Shown in pieces: positions 8,236 to 16,365 of a DNA stretch of 20,347 bases. Each line of letters starts with the position of its first letter. Position 1 is the stretch's first letter. The DNA lies in NCBI GenBank assembly GCA_964608405.1, contig CAZSNC010000014.1, forward strand, positions 1-20,347, in the 5' to 3' direction. The notes beneath the pieces are model-generated. The model was given only the letters and a program-made list of their open reading frames with translations. It ran no database searches and was not told where the DNA came from. Origin of the DNA: GWB1-38-13 sp964608405. Its GTDB lineage: Bacteria; Patescibacteriota; Microgenomatia; UBA8517. Position numbers and translations under genes: made by a program.

Positions 8236-8335
8236 NNNNNNNNNNNNNNNNNNNNNNNNNNNNNNNNNNNNNNNNNNNNNNNNNNNNNNNNNNNNNNNNN
8301 NNNNNNNNNNNNNNNNNNNNNNNNNNNNNNNNNNN
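8236..8335. other. Assembly gap (100 N)
   Basis: Exactly one hundred Ns, the usual convention for a gap of unknown length. The 3' end of atpC and perhaps the start of the following gene are lost here. Confidence 0.95.
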
Positions 8336-8535
8336 TCGCGAATTAACATTCTGTTTAACTTTCCATCCATATCCACATACTCGATATAATCTTTAATCAA
8401 TGCAATAAAATTGGCATGGTACGACAATACATCAAACTTACCCCTGTCGTTATTGGAGGTTACGGTTTTTACTTTAGTCTTCACCACATCCCCTTCTCTG
8501 GATTTAACTGTTAGAATAAGCGGCTTGATCTGCAT
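8336..8535 (-). CDS. atpC: F-type ATPase epsilon subunit, 3' end lost in gap
   Basis: Sixty-six N-terminal residues of the epsilon subunit, the small F1 stalk protein that contacts gamma and the c ring. PLILTVKSREGDVVKTKV and GKFDVLSYHANFIALI match the family's beta-sandwich pattern (VVTPEGxVxxGxV ... GEFGILPGHAPLIAAL). The usual GILPGH is changed to FDVLSYH, so the subunit is diverged. The ATG at 8535 overlaps the end of atpD by 32 bases, indicating translational coupling; no Shine-Dalgarno is present. The rest of the gene falls into the gap at 8236-8335, so it cannot be said whether the C-terminal helical hairpin exists. Confidence 0.82.
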
Positions 8536-9907
8536 TTTTCAGTTCGGCAATACTGCCGATATACAAAAACTGATCTTCGGGAACCTTGTCGTATTTACCC
8601 ATAATTATCGCGTTAACGTCTTTGATAGTTGTCTCCAAAGGAACATAACAGCCTTTTTCTTCTTTCTGTGCCTCAGCGACAAAAAAGTTCTGTGTCATGT
8701 AATTTCGGATCCTTCTTGCCCGCTTGTAGGTAATCTGATCCTCTTTTGACAGTTCCGATTCACCAACTAGTGACACTATCCTCTCCAAATTCTCAGCTTT
8801 CTTAAGTATATTTCTTGCGTTTATAGCAACCTCGTAGTGGAATTCTCCGACCGTTGTCGGATTTAGTGCACCCGATGAAGATGCCAGAATGTCAACCGAA
8901 GGGACCAATCCCTGCTGATAGACATTTCGCGAAAGAATTACAATCGATTCTAAATACGGAAATATCGATTGTACGGAATAATCCAGCAAATCATCAGAAG
9001 GGACGTAAATTGCTTCAACACATGTAATATTGGCGTTTGTCGTTGAAACCAATCTCTCATGGAAAAGCCCCATTTCCGACTCCAATGTTGCCTGGTATCC
9101 GTCTTCCGAAGGAATAACATTCATCAATGTCGACAATTCGTTTCCAGCCTGGGCAAAACGGAAAAGATTATCGATAAAGAAAAGTACATCACTTTTCAGC
9201 TGATCCCTGTAATATTCGGCCAATCTCACTGCCGAAAATGCGGTGAGAAACCTTGCGGCCGAATTCTCTCCCATTGTACCGAAAACCAGTGACGACAAAT
9301 GCATCGAATTTGTCTTTTGCAAAGCTTCATATAACTCCAAACCTTCCCTGGACCTTTCCCCAACTCCCGAAAAAACAGAAACTGATTTTCCTCCCGATGC
9401 CCCAACTACATTATGGAGAATTTCTGTTAAGAGCATGGTTTTACCGACTCCGGCGCCTCCGAACAGCCCCATTTTCCCTCCCTTCATCAGGGGACAGAAA
9501 AGGTCGATTACTTTTATACCTGTTTGCAATACTTGCGTATTGGAAACCGGAGTAATCACATCACTGTAGTTATGGTATACCGGCTCAAATGTATCAAAAG
9601 ATATCTTACCCTTTCCATCCAGAGGCTCTCCGAATAAATTTACAACACGCCCAAGCATTCCCTTTCCGACCGGAAACATTATTGGTTTACCGGTATTTAT
9701 AACTTTCATTCCCCTGACTAAATTCCGCGCTCCGCTTAAAACAAAACAAAAAAATGAATTCTCACCTGATGAAATATATACCTGAAGCTTAATGGTTTTA
9801 TCTTTTTCAGGAATCAATATATCGTTAATAGATGGAGGATCACCGAAAAATTCAACTTCGGCGATATTTCCCCGAACTCCGACTATTTTTCCGTAATTTT
9901 CAGACAT
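8504..9907 (-). CDS. atpD: F-type ATPase beta subunit, diverged adenine pocket
   Basis: Catalytic F1 subunit, 467 residues. Seen: P-loop GGAGVGKT (150-157), GVGERSREG with catalytic Glu184, Walker B VLFFIDNLFRF, Arg285 in HERLVST, and ESELSKED in place of DELSEED. These keep the residues needed for ATP hydrolysis. Departures: the aromatic that stacks on adenine (E. coli Tyr331, in GIYPAVDPL) is Val335 in GLVPSVDIL; the family's second pocket Phe (in FFVAEVF) is Gln414 in FFVAEAQ; and DSTSR is ASSSG. Standard enzymes keep these. The gene starts 11 bases after atpG and overlaps atpC. It could be a diverged ATP synthase subunit or part of an F1-like ATPase with another role. Confidence 0.96.
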   Translation of the reverse strand: MSENYGKIVGVRGNIAEVEFFGDPPSINDILIPEKDKTIKLQVYISSGENSFFCFVLSGARNLVRGMKVINTGKPIMFPVGKGMLGRVVNLFGEPLDGKGKISFDTFEPVYHNYSDVITPVSNTQVLQTGIKVIDLFCPLMKGGKMGLFGGAGVGKTMLLTEILHNVVGASGGKSVSVFSGVGERSREGLELYEALQKTNSMHLSSLVFGTMGENSAARFLTAFSAVRLAEYYRDQLKSDVLFFIDNLFRFAQAGNELSTLMNVIPSEDGYQATLESEMGLFHERLVSTTNANITCVEAIYVPSDDLLDYSVQSIFPYLESIVILSRNVYQQGLVPSVDILASSSGALNPTTVGEFHYEVAINARNILKKAENLERIVSLVGESELSKEDQITYKRARRIRNYMTQNFFVAEAQKEEKGCYVPLETTIKDVNAIIMGKYDKVPEDQFLYIGSIAELKNADQAAYSNS

Positions 9908-9918
9908 ATTTATTAAAT

Positions 9919-10806
9919 TTAAAGATAAGACGAATTTGCTCTTGTAACAACTAACCCCGAAATTGCATTCAGCTGTTTTTTATTCAGATTGCTGTGAACT
10001 ATTTTATTTTTCTCGAACTCCAGTCTTTTCATTTCATTTTCGGTATTGGAACTTGCTTTGTCCATTGCCACAAATCTTGAGGCATATTTTGAAAGCTGTG
10101 ATTCTTTAAGGCTCTGCTGGAAAAGCGATGAAAATATCTGTGTTTCGAAATATTCCAATATTTTTTCGAGAGTCGGTTCGAAAATATACATCTCTTTCTT
10201 TTCCAATTTTTCGCCGCTGTCGGTTAATTCCAGCCTTGCCGAAACCGAAAGCATTGTCGGCTCCTGACTGATAATATTCCTGAACTTTCCATAAAAAACG
10301 TGGATCTGCTCATACTGAACAATGTGTTTGATAATCTCGTATAATTTGTCTTTGTCTTCACCGTAGTCCGGATATTCGAAATATGTATACGGTTTGCCGA
10401 TATTTTCCGTCAGATAAAGCTGAAAACCGTATTTTCCGACGATTGTAATTTCACTTTGTGTCTCACGCGCCTCCTTGATGAACATTCTGTAGGTATCGGG
10501 AATGATGTTTCCGTACAAACCCGTATTTGCGGAGATCAAAACAGCCACATTTTTTCCGTTGTGGGGAATGAAAGTAATCTGCTTTGTTTTTCCCCGGTTT
10601 TTGGCGAGTTTATTTACCTCACGCGAGTAAGATTTTCTCACCCTTTCAAAAATCGAGTTGACATCTTCCTGGTATTGACGGTTTCTTAAAACCAAATCCC
10701 TGATTTTTTTCATTCTGATCGAGGCAATTTCCTCATAAGCGTTTATAAGGTCGCTTAGTGCGTCAATACTTTTGATGTTTTCTTTGATGTCTATTATTGT
10801 CGGCAT
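9919..10806 (-). CDS. atpG: F-type ATPase gamma subunit
   Basis: Central rotor shaft of F1, 295 residues, near the family length. The N-terminal helix (IDIKENIKSIDALSDLINAYEEIASIRMKKI) and the C-terminal helix (SRFVAMDKASSNTENEMKRL ... KKQLNAISGL) are the two parts that form the coiled-coil shaft; VAMDKASSN matches the family's VAMxxATxNA. The middle Rossmann-like domain has VAVLISANTGLYGNI in place of the usual ITSDRGLCGGLN, and the rest of that domain is poorly conserved. It lies 22 bases after atpA and 11 before atpD, without Shine-Dalgarno sequences. The diverged N- and C-terminal helices still imply a rotary F1. Confidence 0.93.
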   Translation of the reverse strand: MPTIIDIKENIKSIDALSDLINAYEEIASIRMKKIRDLVLRNRQYQEDVNSIFERVRKSYSREVNKLAKNRGKTKQITFIPHNGKNVAVLISANTGLYGNIIPDTYRMFIKEARETQSEITIVGKYGFQLYLTENIGKPYTYFEYPDYGEDKDKLYEIIKHIVQYEQIHVFYGKFRNIISQEPTMLSVSARLELTDSGEKLEKKEMYIFEPTLEKILEYFETQIFSSLFQQSLKESQLSKYASRFVAMDKASSNTENEMKRLEFEKNKIVHSNLNKKQLNAISGLVVTRANSSYL

Positions 10807-10828
10807 ATTAGATATTTATATAATTTAT

Positions 10829-12319
10829 TTACTGCTTTATTCCTGCAAGCATTTGCAAAATGTTGGCCTGGGATGATTTTAATGCGTCAATCAGATACAG
10901 AAACGAGGGAGAATTGGAAACCACATCGGTTATCTGTTGTCTGAACTCCTTGTTCGTTAAAAAGAGTGTCGAGAGCTTACGAAGTTCAATCTTAAGGGCG
11001 TTTACATCCTTTTCCTGCCAGTACCCCGCCCAGATGGCGGAAAAAAGGAGAATGCTTAGTTCATTGGGTCGAGAGTAAATCGAAGACTGCTCAAAAATTC
11101 CCGCTATTTTGTCTCCCAAAATAAGCATCTTTTGCGACTCCTCGGAAAGCTCCGCACCGAAATGCATAAATTCCTTCATCTTCTCGTAAGCAACCATAAA
11201 ACTGGTCAATTTTCTTGACAACTCGCGGATAAGGGGTGTCTGGGCTTGCCTTCCCACCCTTGTTACCGACAAAAACGGATTTATTGCGGGTCGTTTTCCC
11301 TGATTGAAATAATCCCTGTCAAAGTAAAGGTGTCCATCGGTCATGGCCATAAGGTTTGTTTGGATATACCCTGAAAAATCACCCATTACCATCTCGGCAA
11401 CAGGCATACAGGTAATAGAAGACTGAGATGCCGATCCTTTGGCATCTTTAAAAATAAAATTTCCAGCCCGTTCTAAAAGCCGTGAATGCAAATAGAAAAT
11501 ATCCCCCGGATATGAATTTCTTCCCGGAAATCTTCCTGCCAAAAGCGATATTTCGCGGTAATACTTGGCATGCGCAGTTAGGTCGTCAAGGGCAACAAAA
11601 ACATCAATCCCTTTATCCTTAAAATACTCCGAGATAGTCATAGCTACATATGGGGAAAGATAGACAATTCCAGGAGGGTCATCCGGGTATGATGCAACAA
11701 TAACCACTTTGTCGGAAATGTTGTTTTCTTTAATAAAATTTTGGAAAAATAAAACATCCGTTCTTTTCTTTGCGATCGCACAATACACACAAATTGTTCC
11801 TTTTTGAGCCTGTGTAAGAACATTTTGCAGTAGGAATTGAGTTTTATTGGTCTTCCTGTCTCCGATAATTAACTCTTTCTGCCCCTTACCCAGGGGAAGC
11901 ATCAGGTCAACAATCGAAACGCCTGTTTCAAACGGTTTATCGATGTTTCTGCGTTTGTCAATCCCAGGCGGATCTACTTCGATACTTTTTGTAACATTTA
12001 CTGTGTCTCCGTCTTCAAACGAAATAAGGTCAAGCGGCGAAACAAGTGCACCAAGAAAGTGTTCCCCAACCGAGATTTTAAGAGTTTGCCCCGTTCTGGC
12101 AACCTTCGAACCCACTTTTATATACCCTTTTGAAAAAATTACGATTTCAACAAGGTCCCTTCCCGATGAAAAAACTTGGCCGATTTCTCCATTTTCGAAG
12201 ATAACAATCTCCGACAGATGGATATTGGGTAATCCGTCACAAAAGACAATCGCGTTTGATATTCTCTTGACATATCCGATCTCACCGGTTTTATTTAAAA
12301 ATTCTTCAAATTTATCCAT
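10829..12319 (-). CDS. atpA: F-type ATPase alpha subunit, altered Walker A
   Basis: Non-catalytic nucleotide-binding F1 subunit, 496 residues. Recognised by KELIIGDRKTNKT (P-loop region), DVFVALDDLTAHAKYYRE, the very conserved PGRNSYPGDIFYLHSRLLERA, and SVTRVGRQAQ containing the arginine finger reaching the beta active site. The P-loop at 153-160 reads GDRKTNKT where nearly all alpha subunits have GDRQTGKT: the second Walker A glycine is Asn158, while Lys159 and Thr160 remain. This may alter nucleotide binding at the non-catalytic site. The gene follows atpH after 66 bases, a spacing that contains a small dyad (TGTCG/CGACA), and precedes atpG by 22. Confidence 0.96.
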   Translation of the reverse strand: MDKFEEFLNKTGEIGYVKRISNAIVFCDGLPNIHLSEIVIFENGEIGQVFSSGRDLVEIVIFSKGYIKVGSKVARTGQTLKISVGEHFLGALVSPLDLISFEDGDTVNVTKSIEVDPPGIDKRRNIDKPFETGVSIVDLMLPLGKGQKELIIGDRKTNKTQFLLQNVLTQAQKGTICVYCAIAKKRTDVLFFQNFIKENNISDKVVIVASYPDDPPGIVYLSPYVAMTISEYFKDKGIDVFVALDDLTAHAKYYREISLLAGRFPGRNSYPGDIFYLHSRLLERAGNFIFKDAKGSASQSSITCMPVAEMVMGDFSGYIQTNLMAMTDGHLYFDRDYFNQGKRPAINPFLSVTRVGRQAQTPLIRELSRKLTSFMVAYEKMKEFMHFGAELSEESQKMLILGDKIAGIFEQSSIYSRPNELSILLFSAIWAGYWQEKDVNALKIELRKLSTLFLTNKEFRQQITDVVSNSPSFLYLIDALKSSQANILQMLAGIKQ

Positions 12320-12385
12320 ATATAGTGAATCTATCTTCTATCATGTGTCGAAAATCCTCCGACAGTCAATGTTCTACACCAGACC

Positions 12386-12841
12386 TCATTTTACCGATCC
12401 TGCCAAACTAACCGTTTCCAATTCTTTCGCAATCTTTTTTCGAAGCGAAAGATCAAGATATTTCCCTTTAAATGCAAGTTGGATTCCCCCGATAAGCGAT
12501 GTGTTCAAAAGTACATCAACAACAATATTTTTTGATATGTTTTCCTTCAACCATCCGGAGAGGTTATCGATAAACTTTTCGCTGGGTTCAAATGATATTG
12601 CAGCAGAAAGAACCGGAATTGCCAAAAGTGCCTTGTCAACCCCATCCAAATATTTTTTAATGTCTCCCCCACCCGATTCCGTTATTATAATTTCCCCCAC
12701 CCAACTTCTCACCTCGTTCTTGATCACTTCGTTATATTTATTATTAGATTGATATAGAGCATTACGCAGTATATCCAGCTCACCCCGTAGAATATCGAGG
12801 TCGTCTTTCGTGCGGATTTTGAGTAATAGTTTAGAATCCAT
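12386..12841 (-). CDS. atpH: F-type ATPase delta subunit, short
   Basis: Peripheral stalk subunit joining b to the top of F1. From the ATG at 12841 it has 151 residues, shorter than the usual 175-185. The C-terminal part is clear: VVDVLLNTSLIGGIQLAFKG followed by YLDLSLRKKIAKEL matches the family's DPSLIGGxxxxxGxxxxDxSxxxxLxxL. The N-terminal helical half is not recognisable by eye and looks reduced, containing a Gly-rich interruption (ESGGGD). A TTG 36 bases upstream (12877) would add 12 residues; the ATG is preferred. Position between atpF and atpA is the standard order. No ribosome-binding site is seen. Confidence 0.85.
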   Translation of the reverse strand: MDSKLLLKIRTKDDLDILRGELDILRNALYQSNNKYNEVIKNEVRSWVGEIIITESGGGDIKKYLDGVDKALLAIPVLSAAISFEPSEKFIDNLSGWLKENISKNIVVDVLLNTSLIGGIQLAFKGKYLDLSLRKKIAKELETVSLAGSVK

Positions 12842-12910
12842 ATAAAAACCGCCGCAAGATGTCGGATATTGCTGCAATCCTGCATCAGGCGACCGATATA
12901 ACTCAATCAG

Positions 12911-13585
12911 CTATTCGAAAAAACCGAGTTTTTTGGCTTCTTCGAGGGATTTCATAACCAGATCTTCCTGTTCTTTTTTACTTAAGGTTTTACCTAATGT
13001 CTTGAGGCTTACCTGTTTGATAATATCAACACCCAATTTGTCCATTTGCTTTAATATCCCCTTTTTATATTCGGCAACTTCGGCCTCGTAACCTTTATAC
13101 AGGTTTTCTATTGCGTTTCCGACTTTTTGTCCTGCATTTTTAAGCTCCGACTGGGTATCTGCAACAATCTTATTAAGACCCATATCGAGACGTGCCTTTA
13201 CGTCACGCCCGATATTAGTCACAAACCCGTTGTACACTTGCGTAAATCCGGAGGCGGCTTTTTTGTACTCTTCAAGATTTCCCGCAAGCATTTTCTGAAA
13301 GGCTGTATTTATTGCTACTTTTTCCTGTTCGCTTATTCCAGAAACACTGGCGATAATTTCTGCGGCTTTTTTGTTAGCGGCATCAATAATCTGACGTGCC
13401 TGGTTGTCAACCGGAGTAAGTTTATCGTTTTCCAAATCAACTTTTTCTTTTTTTACCGCTTCGATACTTTTTTGAAGATCAGACACCACCCTTTGCGACT
13501 TAAGGTACAAAAAGATAAAGACAACAAGAAGCAGTCCGAGTGCGGAAATCAACGCTAAAAGCACATAATTAAGTTCGCTTCCCAT
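12911..13585 (-). CDS. atpF: F-type ATPase b subunit-like stalk protein
   Basis: Membrane-anchored peripheral stalk. From the ATG at 13585 the protein has 224 residues: one N-terminal membrane helix (about 8-28, LLALISALGLLLVVFIFLYL), then a long charged helix rich in Ala, Lys and Glu, typical coiled-coil stalk. The end (IIKQVSLKTLGKTLSKKEQEDLV) matches the b-subunit pattern of a helix followed by LGxxLxxEDxxxLI. It is longer than usual b (about 160). A TTG at 13648 would add 21 residues but would place the membrane helix far from the N-terminus. Immediately after gpmI and before atpH. Only the end and context identify it. Confidence 0.78.
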   Translation of the reverse strand: MGSELNYVLLALISALGLLLVVFIFLYLKSQRVVSDLQKSIEAVKKEKVDLENDKLTPVDNQARQIIDAANKKAAEIIASVSGISEQEKVAINTAFQKMLAGNLEEYKKAASGFTQVYNGFVTNIGRDVKARLDMGLNKIVADTQSELKNAGQKVGNAIENLYKGYEAEVAEYKKGILKQMDKLGVDIIKQVSLKTLGKTLSKKEQEDLVMKSLEEAKKLGFFE

Positions 13586-13661
13586 AAGGCAGACTACATT
13601 AACTTTAATGCCAACACTTCGATAATTCAATAAGGTCCGAAAAAACAAGAAGAAAATACTG

Positions 13662-15389
13662 TCACTTTTTAACTATTAGGTTAACTCCACTCATCTCGGG
13701 AGGAGTCGGAATTCCCATCAATCCTAAAATTGTCGGTGCCACATCGGACAGATTTCCGTCTCTTAACAACCCCTGCATCCCCTTAAATTGATTGCCTATG
13801 ACATAAAAAGGAACAGGGCTATTTGAATGCTCGGTATTTATACTCCCCGATGAAGTGGTAAAGAAAAACGTTCCCAGAGGAAAAGACAAAAGCTCCTCCG
13901 CGTTTCCATGGTCTGCTGTGATAAAAAGAGTTCCTCCGGCCTTAAGAACCATTGCCGCTACACTTCCGACAGCTGAATCGACGTAATCAACAGCTTTAAC
14001 AGTAGCTTTCAAATTACCTGTATGGGCAACCATATCCGGATTTGCAAAGTTCATTACTATAAAATGGTATTTGTCTTCCAAAATTGCCCTTTTAAACTCG
14101 GTAACAATCTTAAAAAGTGACATCTCCGGTTTTTTGTCGTAGGTTGAAACATTCGGAGACGGCACGATGAGTACATCCTCTCCGGGAAATCTATTGTCTT
14201 TTAATCCGTCCATATAGTAAGTTACCATTCTTTCTTTCTCGCTTTCGGAAAGATGAAATTGAAATAGACCCAATTTACTCAGGATTTCCGGCATCGAATT
14301 TTGTACATAATCGGGAGGAAATGCAATTGCCGATACCGGCAGATTTTTCTGATACTCCGTCATTGTTACAAAATACAAATTTTTAGGTACCTTTCCCCTT
14401 TTAAACGTAGGCCCTTCGGCTTTGTGACTAGTTCTGTCGTGCTTTTGTGTGCCATGCGGTGTGTATCCGAATTCAACGACTTTCAACTCTTCAAAGTTTG
14501 CAAAAGTAAATGCCATCGTCAACTGCCGCGGTCTATCGATTCTGAAATTAAAAAATATTACCGTATCATTGTCGCCAACGGTCGCCGTCGGCTTGCCATT
14601 AACCTCAATTATTGTCGGTTCAATAAACTCATCCGTCACATTTGTCTGGTATGAAGCCTTCATCGCATCCAGTGGATCGGCGGCCTTTACGCCAATTCCG
14701 TTTACAATCGCATCATACGCTTTCTTTGTTCTGTCCCATCGTGCGTCACGATCCATCGCCCAATATCTCCCGGAAATTGTTGCTATTCTGGCAATCTTTA
14801 CTTCATTCAGATAGTTTTGAATCTTAGCAATTACATTTACAGCATCCGTCGGGGGTGCATCGCGTCCGTCGGTAAACAAATGTAAATATATTTTTCCGAA
14901 ATAGTTCCTTCTGAAAAATTCCAAAAGTGCAAACAGATGCTCCGTCGAAGAATGAACGTTACCGGAACCTATAAGCCCCATCAAATGAACATTGGAGTTG
15001 TTTTTTCTTGCGTGGGAAAGGGCACTTATAAAAGCCTTGTTTTGATAAAACGATCCATCCTTTATCGACATATTAATTCTCGGAAGGCTTTGGTAAACGA
15101 CCCTACCGGTGCCGATTGTTAAATGCCCAACTTCGGAATTACCCGCTTCGTTTGCTGGAAGACCAACAGACTCCCCTGCGGCAATCAGTTTCGAATAAGG
15201 ATAATTTGCCTGGAAATAGCTAAGGTTGGGCGTTCTTGCTGCCGATATTGCATTACCTGTTGAATTTGGAGCAATACCGAATCCGTCCAAAACCAGTAAA
15301 ACCATGGGTTTTATAGTAGATTTTTCGAGATTAAGACTTTCCGAGGGGGAAAGGCGAATCGGTTTTGGTTTAAAAAGGGAAAACACCAT
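13662..15389 (-). CDS. gpmI: 2,3-bisphosphoglycerate-independent phosphoglycerate mutase
   Basis: Glycolytic enzyme interconverting 3- and 2-phosphoglycerate with two manganese ions, 575 residues against a usual 510-515. Seen: LLVLDGFGIA (metal Asp35), AGNSEVGHLTIGTGRVVYQ with nucleophile Ser85, GNVHSSTEHLFAL, LHLFTDGRDAPP, SGRYWAMDRDARWDR, FFNFRIDRPRQLT, FANPDMVAHTG, and FITADHGNAEELL. The extra length is an N-terminal extension of about 28 residues and an insertion of about 25 after RPRQLT (region with QKHDRTSHKAEGPTFKRG). It lies between the c-like gene and atpF on the same strand, 76 bases from the atpF ATG, so glycolysis and ATPase genes are probably coexpressed. A TATTAT at 15400-15405 is 10 bases before the ATG. 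Confidence 0.96.
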   Translation of the reverse strand: MVFSLFKPKPIRLSPSESLNLEKSTIKPMVLLVLDGFGIAPNSTGNAISAARTPNLSYFQANYPYSKLIAAGESVGLPANEAGNSEVGHLTIGTGRVVYQSLPRINMSIKDGSFYQNKAFISALSHARKNNSNVHLMGLIGSGNVHSSTEHLFALLEFFRRNYFGKIYLHLFTDGRDAPPTDAVNVIAKIQNYLNEVKIARIATISGRYWAMDRDARWDRTKKAYDAIVNGIGVKAADPLDAMKASYQTNVTDEFIEPTIIEVNGKPTATVGDNDTVIFFNFRIDRPRQLTMAFTFANFEELKVVEFGYTPHGTQKHDRTSHKAEGPTFKRGKVPKNLYFVTMTEYQKNLPVSAIAFPPDYVQNSMPEILSKLGLFQFHLSESEKERMVTYYMDGLKDNRFPGEDVLIVPSPNVSTYDKKPEMSLFKIVTEFKRAILEDKYHFIVMNFANPDMVAHTGNLKATVKAVDYVDSAVGSVAAMVLKAGGTLFITADHGNAEELLSFPLGTFFFTTSSGSINTEHSNSPVPFYVIGNQFKGMQGLLRDGNLSDVAPTILGLMGIPTPPEMSGVNLIVKK

Positions 15390-15399
15390 ATTAGTCTAA

Positions 15400-15405
15400 A
15401 TAATA
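15400..15405 (-). promoter_or_regulatory. Possible -10 box of gpmI
   Basis: Minus strand TATTAT ends 10 bases before the gpmI ATG, the same geometry as the argS and leuS promoters, but without the TG extension or a good -35 (only a T-run at 17 bases). It would make gpmI-atp a transcript with little or no leader. Confidence 0.35.
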
Positions 15406-15440
15406 ACCTTCAAGATAAATTAAAAAAATCCAAATAATAT

Positions 15441-15470
15441 TTGCATATATATTAGTATGTAATTGCATAT
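15441..15470. repeat. Direct repeat TTGCATAT upstream of gpmI
   Basis: TTGCATAT at 15441-15448 and 15463-15470, start to start 22 bases, about two helical turns, in the 92-base space between the c-like gene and gpmI. The spacing would put both copies on one face of the helix, a possible operator. Confidence 0.4.
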
Positions 15471-15481
15471 TATTATCTATA

Positions 15482-16258
15482 TTAAAATATGAGGATTATA
15501 TATGCCATCGCAAAACCCACTAAAATAATAACAATCGTTATCATTATATGCATAATTACTGATAACTGTATCATCCTTGACGCAAGTGGATTTCTTCCGA
15601 TTGCCTCGATACCACTTTTTGAAACACGGCCAAAATAGGCAAACCCCAATACAAACGAAAGAAGAAGTATCAGTGCAGCGAGTAGGTATCTAAGTGAATC
15701 AAGAGGCTCAAATATTGGTGCAGACATACCCTCACGAAGGGCCGTTATTAAGTTCGACCTCGCTCCGGATAATCCTGCCGCAGGATGAATATTAACAGCA
15801 ACCATAATCGTTCCGATATTGTCTGCGTTGTCAGATTTATATTCCTCCAATGCTTGTCCTAATACATAACCATTTTTTTGTGCCAATACTCCGATACCTG
15901 CTTTGGAGGATGTCGTAACCAAATCCCCTTTATTAATATTGCCGTTTAGAGAAGATACACGAACCGGAGCTTTTCCGTCCGACATTACAAGGTACCTTCC
16001 TGCTTGATCTTCTTCCTCAAAAGAGGCTGCCGGATTATCTACTATCACCCCATAAATTTCAGTATTGTACTCGGAATCGCATTCGGCAAAACCATCGTCT
16101 TTCTTGCATATAATGTCACCTGCGTCAACTTGTTCACCCTTAACATCAACAGTTGTTGCAATTCCGGAAGAAGTAACCTGTGCGTAAATGACATTTACAG
16201 CACAAATAAAAAATAAAATACTATTTATAGTAATATACAAACACTTAAATACTTTCAT
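15482..16258 (-). CDS. c-subunit-like hairpin fused to an exported surface domain
   Basis: A 258-residue protein in three parts. Residues 1-26 form a signal peptide with likely cleavage after VIYA. Residues about 30-160 are an extracytoplasmic beta-rich domain; AGRYLVMSDGKAPVRVSSLN, then KGDLVTTSSKAGIGV, YVLGQALEEY and IGTIMVAVN resemble a domain I associate with large CPR surface proteins (GRVPVKVSTENG ... GDYLTSSS ... GKALE ... IGKIMVFVN). Residues about 191-258 are two membrane helices joined by SGIEAIGRNPLAS, which matches the polar loop of F-type c subunits. The predicted topology (ends outside, loop inside) also fits c. But the carboxylate expected about 18 residues after RNP is Ile242; helix two has no Asp or Glu, only His237, and helix one lacks the GxGxGxG pattern. 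It heads the gpmI-atp cluster. Confidence 0.72.
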   Translation of the reverse strand: MKVFKCLYITINSILFFICAVNVIYAQVTSSGIATTVDVKGEQVDAGDIICKKDDGFAECDSEYNTEIYGVIVDNPAASFEEEDQAGRYLVMSDGKAPVRVSSLNGNINKGDLVTTSSKAGIGVLAQKNGYVLGQALEEYKSDNADNIGTIMVAVNIHPAAGLSGARSNLITALREGMSAPIFEPLDSLRYLLAALILLLSFVLGFAYFGRVSKSGIEAIGRNPLASRMIQLSVIMHIMITIVIILVGFAMAYIILIF

Positions 16259-16365
16259 CTATCTATTCATTAATCGTATGACTTGCATTATACAAAAGCA
16301 AGTATGCGTAATTATCTATCAATTCATTTTAGACATATTATTAACATTAAGTTAGGTAATGGCAA

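Noticed and set aside
8143..8535. A single 130-codon frame spanning atpC, the Ns and the sequence beyond.
   Set aside because: The join exists only because the placeholder of 100 Ns lets the frame run through; the two ends do not look like one protein.
8336..12841. V/A-type ATPase instead of F-type.
   Set aside because: Gene order delta-alpha-gamma-beta-epsilon and motifs GGAGVGKT, PGRxxYPGDIFYLHSRLLERA and VAMDxAS are F-type; A/V catalytic subunits have a long non-homologous insertion not seen here.
16259..16270. Three-codon upstream frame (ATG AAT AGA TAG) ending directly before the c-like start codon.
   Set aside because: Too short to distinguish from chance in AT-rich sequence, and no sign of attenuation structure.
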